Assembly (NCBI GenBank): GCA_009700815.1
Contig: WLLG01000098.1
Span: 1-7,532 of the forward strand
Length of the DNA stretch: 7,532 nucleotides
From: Actinomycetota bacterium
GTDB taxonomy: Bacteria; Actinomycetota; Acidimicrobiia; Acidimicrobiales; Microtrichaceae
Reading direction: 5' to 3'
The notes under the pieces were generated by a model. That model saw only the letters and a program-made list of their open reading frames with translations, had not been told where the DNA came from and did not search any database. Made by a program: the position numbers and the translations under genes. Of the stretch, positions 1 through 4,054 are shown piece after piece (positions within the stretch are counted from its first letter, which is position 1; every line of letters starts with the position of its first letter).

Positions 1-950
1 CGCTCAACGACTTCGTTGGTGGACCGTGCGACTAGATCGAACTCTTCGCCAGCGATAACAGCCTGCATGAATTCGTCGCTGAGCCGGACAGAGTTGTTCG
101 CATTTTGGTATTGCAACGAGATGGAGTCTTTGCCGTCTAGATCCATATCGAAGCCAGCATCTCTGAGCACCCGTGCCTTGCGCTCTTCTCTGGCCTTGCA
201 CCAGATGAACTCTTCGATATCTGGGTGATCGATATCTAAAATCACCATCTTGGCTGCGCGACGGGTGGTTCCCCCGCTCTTGATCGTTCCTGCTGAGGAA
301 TCCGCGCCACGCATAAAGCTGACTGGCCCCGAGGCAGTTCCGCCGCCGCTGAGATGCTCTCGAGAGGAGCGCAGTTTTGACAGGTTTGCACCTGCGCCGG
401 ACCCGCCTTTAAAGATGACGCCCTCTTCGGAATACCAGTTCAGAATGGAACGGAGGTTGTCTTCAACATCAAGAATGAAACATGCCGAGGCTTGTTGGGC
501 CACTCCGGCAACACCGATGTTGAACCAGACAGGCGAGTTAAACGAGAGCATCTGATGCGCCAATAGGTACCGAAGTTCTTGGGCAAAGCAATCGGACTCT
601 TCTTCGTCCGCAAAGTACCCGTCTCGCTCACCCCAGGTAGTGAGCGCTCCTACCACGCGGTCAATAACTTGCTGAAGGGAGTCCTCTCTATCTGGCGATC
701 CCAAGAGCCCTCGAAAGTATTTCTGGGCAACGATATTTGATGCCGTTGCAGACCAACCCTCGGGGAACTCAACACCAAGTTGCTCAAATGCCACGGACCC
801 ATCCCGATAGTCGGTGAGCCGAGCATCCCTTCGTTGCCAGATCAGATCGGCATACGGGGATCGACCTGGCACCGTGAAGTGTCGCCGCAGTCGAGCGGGA
901 GGCCCTGATGGAGAAGGGGCAGGCTGGCTTGAGTCAGAAGTAACAGACAC
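1..950 (-). CDS. nrdJ: Class II (adenosylcobalamin-dependent) ribonucleoside-diphosphate reductase, N-terminal part
   Basis: Partial gene: 316 codons are present and the C-terminal half lies beyond position 1. Class II reductase converts ribonucleotides to deoxyribonucleotides in the cytoplasm, using a radical made from adenosylcobalamin, with no oxygen requirement. The reading frame shows the NrdJ pattern: GSVAFEQLGVEFPEGWS (about residues 51-67), SNIVAQKYFRG (71-81), LSFNSPVWFNIG (135-146), then QQASACFILDVEDNLRSIL (152-170), whose Cys157 should be one of the redox-active pair. A glycine-rich stretch KGGSGAGANLSKLRSSRE (181-198) and NANNSVRLSDEFM (283-295) follow. The radical cysteine and the C-terminal cysteines would be off the window. 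No ATG fits. I chose the GTG at 950 because AAAGG lies 8 nt upstream; an in-frame GTG at 872 is the alternative. The first 25 or so residues are Pro/Ser-rich and poorly conserved. NrdR, encoded at 2069-2560, is the expected repressor. Confidence 0.95.
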   Translation of the reverse strand, partial: MSVTSDSSQPAPSPSGPPARLRRHFTVPGRSPYADLIWQRRDARLTDYRDGSVAFEQLGVEFPEGWSATASNIVAQKYFRGLLGSPDREDSLQQVIDRVVGALTTWGERDGYFADEEESDCFAQELRYLLAHQMLSFNSPVWFNIGVAGVAQQASACFILDVEDNLRSILNWYSEEGVIFKGGSGAGANLSKLRSSREHLSGGGTASGPVSFMRGADSSAGTIKSGGTTRRAAKMVILDIDHPDIEEFIWCKAREERKARVLRDAGFDMDLDGKDSISLQYQNANNSVRLSDEFMQAVIAGEEFDLVARSTNEVVE

Positions 951-1224
951 TTGGATCGCCTTTGTAGGAGGGAGGAACAGAACTGCTGTTCACGCAGGTG
1001 CCGGTGAGTGGTTGGGCGGGCATAGACGACCGGGCGAAGACCAGCCGGTTGATCGAGACACTCAGATGAATGACTCGCCTTCCGACCCCCAGGAGACGCA
1101 GCCCTGCACACGCAGTGCTACGCCAGCCACCATTCCGATCGTCCATGCCACAACCTACGGGAAGCAACTTAGTAAGGACTGCCTGTGGGACAAAAGGGGA
1201 TAACCATGTGAATTTCCGGAAAAC

Positions 1225-1257
1225 TTCTCCACAACCCTTGGGGAAAACTGTGTATAG
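1225..1257. promoter_or_regulatory. Pair of DnaA-box-like nonamers
   Basis: TTCTCCACA on the plus strand (1225-1233) and CTATACACA on the minus strand (complement of 1249-1257) each match the DnaA box TTWTNCACA at 8 of 9 positions. They face each other with 15 bp between them, in the divergent region of nrdJ. DnaA is known to act on ribonucleotide reductase promoters in some bacteria, so a regulatory role is conceivable. Two one-mismatch matches in 331 bp could also be chance. No cluster of boxes typical of an origin is present. Confidence 0.25.
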
Positions 1258-1269
1258 ACGAGAATTCGC

Positions 1270-1275
1270 TACTCT
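1270..1275 (+). promoter_or_regulatory. Candidate -10 element for a leaderless transcript of the RibD-like gene
   Basis: TACTCT fits the TANNNT pattern of actinobacterial -10 elements and ends exactly 6 nt before the GTG start at 1282, so transcription would begin at or next to the start codon. There is no Shine-Dalgarno sequence before this GTG, which agrees with leaderless translation. No convincing -35 hexamer is visible. This is inference from spacing only. Confidence 0.45.
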
Positions 1276-1281
1276 CGGCCT

Positions 1282-2067
1282 GTGAAACAACTCTTCGAAG
1301 AAGACGGAGCAACTTCTGCGGTCGCCGCCGTGTTGGACCGTTCTAACAGGCAAGCACCATCCGGACGTCCTTGGGTGATGGCAAATATGGTGTCCAGCGC
1401 TGACGGTGCGTATGCAATTTCGGGAGTCTCTCGAGCGCTGAGCAGTCCCGAGGACCGAGAGATTTTTCATGCTCTTCGCGCTTCGGCCGACGCAGTACTC
1501 GTTGCAGCCGGAACTGCACGAGCCGAGCGTTACCGCCGCCCCACTGCAATGGCTGACTTTGCAGATCAACGAAGGGTGTTCACCCCTACCCCGGCACCTC
1601 GCCTTGTTGTGGTGAGCCGGTCCCTGAGGCTGGCCGAGGACCAACCATTTTTGTCTGGAGAGGGTGTGGAACCGCTGCTGTTGCATCCAGCGGATGCTGA
1701 CACCTCTGGTGTTCCGGCGGGGGTTGAACTTCGGGGGCTTGGCTCTGGAGGTGTGGACCTGGAGGCCGCAATGCGTTCGCTCTATGCCGACGGAGTCCGC
1801 ATAGTTCTGTGCGAGGGTGGGCCGACACTGCTTGGCCAGTTGCATGAACTCGACCTGATCGATGAGCTGTTTCTGAGCCTGGCACCGATTTTGGCTTCTG
1901 GGACCCAGGTGGGAATACTCGGTGGGGGCACAGAAACAATTCGGCAGCTCAGCCTGCATCGGGTCTGGGAAGCCAACGGCTTTTTGTTCCTGAATTACCG
2001 CCGCGACCGGCAAGCACAACCTGCCAGCCCAGAGCAACCTGCCAGCCCAGAGCAACCTGCCAGCTGA
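1282..2067 (+). CDS. Stand-alone RibD C-terminal-domain (DHFR-like fold) reductase
   Basis: The 261-residue protein belongs to the pyrimidine/RibD-C reductase family, which has a dihydrofolate-reductase-like NADPH-binding fold. In riboflavin synthesis this domain reduces the ribose side chain of a pyrimidine intermediate. Visible landmarks are WVMANMVSSADGA (residues 31-43), SSPEDREIFHALRASADAVLVAAGTARAE (54-82 region), and IVLCEGGPTLLGQL (174-187) followed by DLIDELFLSLAPIL (191-204), the typical NADPH-loop and C-terminal pattern. The zinc deaminase half of a full RibD is absent and no other riboflavin gene is nearby, so the physiological substrate is uncertain. The GTG start has no Shine-Dalgarno sequence and may be leaderless. 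The last 17 residues are a Q-P-A-S-P-E repeat encoded by an 18-bp tandem repeat, probably a recent slippage product that is not part of the fold. The stop codon is 1 bp from the nrdR stop on the other strand. Confidence 0.88.
   Translation: MKQLFEEDGATSAVAAVLDRSNRQAPSGRPWVMANMVSSADGAYAISGVSRALSSPEDREIFHALRASADAVLVAAGTARAERYRRPTAMADFADQRRVFTPTPAPRLVVVSRSLRLAEDQPFLSGEGVEPLLLHPADADTSGVPAGVELRGLGSGGVDLEAAMRSLYADGVRIVLCEGGPTLLGQLHELDLIDELFLSLAPILASGTQVGILGGGTETIRQLSLHRVWEANGFLFLNYRRDRQAQPASPEQPASPEQPAS
2017..2064 (+). repeat. 18-bp tandem repeat, 2.67 copies, in frame at the end of the reductase gene
   Basis: The unit CAACCTGCCAGCCCAGAG occurs at 2017-2034 and 2035-2052 without mismatch, and its first 12 bases recur at 2053-2064, directly before the TGA. 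The period is a multiple of three, so each copy adds QPASPE-type residues without shifting the frame. Identical copies point to recent duplication by replication slippage. Confidence 0.95.
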
Positions 2068-2083
2068 GTCAGAGTCCAGCTGG
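2060..2083. terminator. Possible bidirectional hairpin spanning both convergent stop codons
   Basis: CCAGCTG (2060-2066) and CAGCTGG (2077-2083) form a perfect 7-bp stem with a 10-nt loop. The structure contains both the reductase stop (2065-2067) and the nrdR stop (2069-2071), the only space available for termination of these convergent genes. No T-run follows on either strand, so it is not a standard intrinsic terminator. Confidence 0.3.
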
Positions 2084-2560
2084 AGTGGCAGCGGAACTAC
2101 TGTCGGCCGGTCCCTCTTGGCCAAGCAGTTGGATCTCCCGCTCAAAGTCCTCGGGATCCTCGAAAGATTTGTAGACGCTTGCGAAGCGGACGGCGGCAAC
2201 AGGGTCGAGGCGACGAAGTTCCTCCAGGACCAGCTCGCCGACCTGCGCTGCTTCCACCTCTCCGCGAGTCGTTGAAATGCGGTCCTCGACTTGGGCTGAG
2301 AGCGCCGAGATTGCCGATTCTTCAACAGGACGACCTTTGCAGGCTGAGCGAACCCCAGACTCAATCTTGCTTCGATCAAATGGAGTGCGCCGACCGTCAC
2401 GCTTAACGACAACGGCGAGAACCTCTTCGACTCGTTCAAAGGTCGTGAATCTCTCAGAGCATTGTTCACATTGCCTACGACGTCGGATCGAAGTTCCATC
2501 GTCAGCGGCGCGAGAATCGACCACTCGATCCTCAAGGGCTCCACAGGCGGGACATTGCAT
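2069..2560 (-). CDS. nrdR: Transcriptional repressor NrdR
   Basis: This 163-residue protein has both NrdR parts. The N-terminal zinc ribbon has Cys3/Cys6 (MQCPACG) and Cys31/Cys34 (RRRRQCEQCSERFTTFE); VVDSR at 13-17 is the usual family signature. An ATP-cone domain follows at about residues 46-136, starting VVVKRDGRRTPFDRSKIESGV. NrdR senses ATP/dATP and represses ribonucleotide reductase genes by binding paired NrdR boxes. I chose the ATG at 2560 because the family starts with M-x-C-P-x-C. An in-frame ATG at 2596 would add 12 residues (MRDSCRNGSVPE) and cannot be excluded, since neither start has a good Shine-Dalgarno sequence. The gene follows the LysM gene in the same direction at 75 bp. 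The usual target nrdJ is near but separated by an oppositely oriented gene. The last 15 residues or so (Ala/Ser-rich) extend past the conserved domain. Confidence 0.96.
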   Translation of the reverse strand: MQCPACGALEDRVVDSRAADDGTSIRRRRQCEQCSERFTTFERVEEVLAVVVKRDGRRTPFDRSKIESGVRSACKGRPVEESAISALSAQVEDRISTTRGEVEAAQVGELVLEELRRLDPVAAVRFASVYKSFEDPEDFEREIQLLGQEGPADSSSAATPAGL

Positions 2561-2564
2561 TTCT

Positions 2565-2580
2565 GGAACGCTACCGTTCC
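2565..2580 (-). promoter_or_regulatory. Small inverted repeat just before the nrdR start
   Basis: On the coding strand GGAACG and CGTTCC form a perfect 6-bp stem with a 4-nt loop, ending 4 nt before the ATG at 2560, where a Shine-Dalgarno sequence would normally lie. It could hinder or shape translation initiation at that ATG. If translation starts at 2596 it is simply coding sequence. Its function is unknown. Confidence 0.3.
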
Positions 2581-2635
2581 GGCAGGAATCACGCATGTTG
2601 AGTTGGCAAGCAAACCAAGCGCCATCTCAGTTACG

Positions 2636-3166
2636 TCAGGAGTTGCTACTCGCTGGCAGCCGGAGTGTTTGACCTACACGAAGAGGTGCGTCGGAAGAGA
2701 ACCCGTCGATGCCTGCGTTGAGTTCCAGAATTTGATCCACTACATCGCGAGGGTCTTCCTGAGGGGAGACACGCTCTGCGAGTGTCCAAAGAGAATCGCC
2801 GGACTGCACAAAGTACGGGACAGAACTATCGATTAGGGAGGCTGCACCGCCCTGGATAACACCGCCCTGAGTTGCGGATGTACTCATGGACTGCTCACTA
2901 GTGGCCGCACTGAATCCCGAGCGAAGGAGCAACCCTGCACCAAGAACTGCTGTGCTCAGAACAACTAGGACCAGAGCCCGTCGCAGAAGAAATACTTGCC
3001 GGCGCTGCTGAGCTACTGCTGACTTGCCGCCATGGATAACTCGCAGCTGCGGCGAGTTCGCCCGGGATGCGTTCCTGCGGGGACCGAACCCTGCAAGTGC
3101 CAAGTCGTGAGCCGAGAGTTGCTCAGCGAGTCCCTCGCCAGTTCGGATGTCGATGATTGCTGCCAT
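2636..3166 (-). CDS. Membrane-anchored LysM-domain protein, Rv2719c/ChiZ-like, in the SOS locus
   Basis: The 176-residue protein has a short basic cytoplasmic part (residues 1-59), one transmembrane helix (about 60-83, VFLLRRALVLVVLSTAVLGAGLLL region), a Ser/Gly/Thr-rich linker, and a C-terminal LysM domain at about 117-170 (YFVQSGDSLWTLAERV, later LRVGQTLRLP). LysM domains bind peptidoglycan, so the C-terminus should face the cell wall. The position divergent from lexA and upstream of nrdR matches Mycobacterium tuberculosis Rv2719c, a DNA-damage-induced cell-wall protein linked to division control. That functional transfer is inference. The ATG at 3166 has a good AGGAG 9 nt upstream. The frame stays open to 3328, but that part covers the LexA boxes and promoter and is not coding. 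LexA boxes upstream predict induction by DNA damage, probably together with nrdR. Confidence 0.88.
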   Translation of the reverse strand: MAAIIDIRTGEGLAEQLSAHDLALAGFGPRRNASRANSPQLRVIHGGKSAVAQQRRQVFLLRRALVLVVLSTAVLGAGLLLRSGFSAATSEQSMSTSATQGGVIQGGAASLIDSSVPYFVQSGDSLWTLAERVSPQEDPRDVVDQILELNAGIDGFSSDAPLRVGQTLRLPASSNS

Positions 3167-3217
3167 GTGAACAGTCTCCTGATGGGGTGTGACACTGAAG
3201 CTCGTTGAACCACTACT

Positions 3218-3233
3218 GCGAACGAATGTTCGA
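3218..3233. promoter_or_regulatory. LexA (SOS) box 1
   Basis: GCGAACGAATGTTCGA matches the actinobacterial SOS box TCGAAC-N4-GTTCGA at 11 of 12 fixed positions. It covers the expected transcription start (about 3232) of the LysM gene. Confidence 0.85.
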
Positions 3234-3238
3234 TAACT

Positions 3239-3267
3239 AGAATGCACGAACAACTGTTCGGTGTCAA
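3239..3267 (-). promoter_or_regulatory. Promoter of the LysM gene (and probably nrdR)
   Basis: On the minus strand a perfect -35 hexamer TTGACA (complement of 3262-3267) is followed after 17 bp by CATTCT (complement of 3239-3244), which matches TATAAT at positions 2, 3 and 6. The 16-bp LexA box 2 fills the spacer almost exactly. A transcript starting near 3232 would have a leader of about 65 nt before the ATG at 3166. Confidence 0.6.
3246..3261. promoter_or_regulatory. LexA (SOS) box 2
   Basis: ACGAACAACTGTTCGG keeps the GAAC-N4-GTTC core and matches 10 of the 12 fixed consensus positions. It lies between the -35 and -10 hexamers of the LysM promoter, an ideal place for repression. Confidence 0.82.
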
Positions 3268-3275
3268 CAGTAAAA

Positions 3276-3291
3276 TCGAACGAGTGTTCCG
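3276..3291. promoter_or_regulatory. LexA (SOS) box 3
   Basis: TCGAACGAGTGTTCCG keeps the full GAAC-N4-GTTC core and matches 10 of 12 fixed positions. It lies between the two divergent promoters, near the -35 region expected for lexA, and could serve either gene. Confidence 0.82.
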
Positions 3292-3307
3292 CAGGTTGTC
3301 TTGGCAT

Positions 3308-3318
3308 GCTGCTAGTGT
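3308..3318 (+). promoter_or_regulatory. Candidate extended -10 of the lexA promoter
   Basis: TAGTGT (3313-3318) fits TANNNT and is preceded by TG at the extended -10 position. Transcription would start near 3325, within LexA box 4. No good -35 hexamer is visible, as is common with extended -10 promoters. This is a weak inference. Confidence 0.35.
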
Positions 3319-3320
3319 GT

Positions 3321-3336
3321 CCAAACACACGTTCGA
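3321..3336. promoter_or_regulatory. LexA (SOS) box 4, degenerate left half
   Basis: CCAAACACACGTTCGA has a perfect right half GTTCGA and a left half with two mismatches, 10 of 12 in all. It lies 17 bp before the lexA ATG and overlaps the expected lexA transcription start, as fits autorepression. Confidence 0.65.
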
Positions 3337-3353
3337 ACTATTTGGGAGCCAAC

Positions 3354-3986
3354 ATGAGCAGCACCGCACTCACCCCCCGCCAACAAGAGATTCTGGTATT
3401 CATCGAAAAGACCGTCGGAGATCGCGGGTACCCCCCATCAGTACGAGAGATTGGGGAGGCCGTCGGACTTGCCTCACCTTCAACCGTTCACAGTCACCTA
3501 CACACCTTGCAAAGACTTGGATACCTTCGCAGGGACCCAACAAAGCCGCGAGCTATTGAAGTAACAGCCGACACCGCTAGCGGGACCACTGCGGAACGGC
3601 GCCCCACACGCCATGTTCCCCTAGTAGGAGATGTTGCTGCCGGTGTAGGCGTCCTAGCTCAAGAGCGTGTTGAAGAGATGATGCCTCTGCCTGCGGATTT
3701 CACTGGGGACGGAGAGCTATTCATGCTGCGGGTTCGGGGCGACTCGATGATTGACGCTGGAATACTCGACGGCGATTTCATTGTTGCCAAGGTTCAGCCC
3801 GAGGTTGCAAATGGGGACATCGTCGTTGCAGGCATCCCCGGAGAAGAAGCCACGGTTAAGACATTTAAACGTCAGGGCTCTCGGGTGGTGTTGCACCCGT
3901 CAAATCCCACCATGGAACCAATGACCTTTGAGCAGTCAGAGGTTGTTATCTACGGAAAAGTCGTCACAGTCATTCGCAAAATCTGA
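3354..3986 (+). CDS. lexA: SOS repressor LexA
   Basis: LexA represses DNA-damage genes until RecA-ssDNA triggers its self-cleavage. The 210-residue protein has the winged helix-turn-helix at about residues 1-65 (LTPRQQEILVFIEKTV, then GYPPSVREIGEAVGLASPS and HLHTLQRLGYLRRD) and the S24-type protease domain from about residue 88. The cleavage site is Ala96-Gly97 in VGDVAAGVGV. The catalytic Ser131 lies in RVRGDSMIDAG and the catalytic Lys169 in ATVKTFKR, so the protein looks fully active. The ATG at 3354 has GGGAG 5 nt upstream and starts a normal family N-terminus; the frame is open back to 3261 but that stretch holds the operators. It is divergent from the LysM gene and convergent with dapD. 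Confidence 0.98.
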   Translation: MSSTALTPRQQEILVFIEKTVGDRGYPPSVREIGEAVGLASPSTVHSHLHTLQRLGYLRRDPTKPRAIEVTADTASGTTAERRPTRHVPLVGDVAAGVGVLAQERVEEMMPLPADFTGDGELFMLRVRGDSMIDAGILDGDFIVAKVQPEVANGDIVVAGIPGEEATVKTFKRQGSRVVLHPSNPTMEPMTFEQSEVVIYGKVVTVIRKI

Positions 3987-4013
3987 ACTGCAGCCTTGAC
4001 CCTGCTGACCGGA

Positions 4014-4054
4014 CTTGCACCCAACTAGTTGGTATCTTGCACAGAACTAGTTGG
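4014..4054. repeat. 22-bp-period direct repeat across the dapD stop codon
   Basis: CTTGCACCCAACTAGTTGG (4014-4032) recurs as CTTGCACAGAACTAGTTGG (4036-4054), 17 of 19 positions identical, with TAT between. The second copy contains the dapD stop codon (4047-4049). It fills much of the 60-bp gap between lexA and dapD. Confidence 0.9.
4021..4054. terminator. Possible bidirectional hairpin between convergent lexA and dapD
   Basis: CCAACTAGTT (4021-4030) is the reverse complement of AACTAGTTGG (4045-4054), giving a perfect 10-bp stem with a 14-nt loop. This follows from the direct repeat, whose core AACTAGTT is itself a palindrome. The stem includes the dapD stop. No T-run follows on either strand, so termination is plausible but not proven. 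Confidence 0.4.

Larger units (their letters stand above)
951..1281. other. 331-bp divergent non-coding region between nrdJ and the RibD-like reductase
   Basis: The short open frames here have no recognisable protein character and overlap the flanking genes, so I call the stretch non-coding. The part nearest the reductase (1185-1260) is richer in A+T. It holds a perfect 10-bp palindrome TTTCCGGAAA (1213-1222), two DnaA-box-like nonamers (1225-1233 and 1249-1257) and a likely promoter (1270-1275). I looked for the cobalamin riboswitch core and for a full NrdR box pair (ACACTATAT-like palindromes), both plausible for a B12-dependent reductase, and saw neither. The nrdJ promoter itself could not be placed with confidence. 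Confidence 0.6.

Noticed and set aside
951..1281. Cobalamin riboswitch upstream of nrdJ
   Set aside because: A few G-rich and CACTG-like words are present on the minus strand, but not the conserved core or the B12 box in order.
934..2625. Long open frame of 563 codons on the minus strand
   Set aside because: It runs antisense to the reductase gene and through nrdR in another frame. It shows no domain and has a composition typical of a shadow frame, while the genes it overlaps are clearly recognisable.
3167..3328. Upstream extension of the LysM protein by 54 residues
   Set aside because: The stretch contains the promoter and LexA boxes, and a good AGGAG lies before the ATG at 3166.
3331..3338. 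GTTCGAAC as a separate palindromic operator
   Set aside because: It combines the right half of LexA box 4 with the next two bases; the 16-bp box with a 4-bp spacer fits the known LexA site better.
3261..3353. Upstream extension of LexA by 31 residues
   Set aside because: The extra residues match nothing in LexA proteins and cover operators; the ATG at 3354 has a good ribosome site.
4014..4054. Phage attachment site or short CRISPR-like repeat
   Set aside because: Only two copies with a 3-bp spacer, no integrase or cas gene, and no tRNA; simple tandem duplication explains it.
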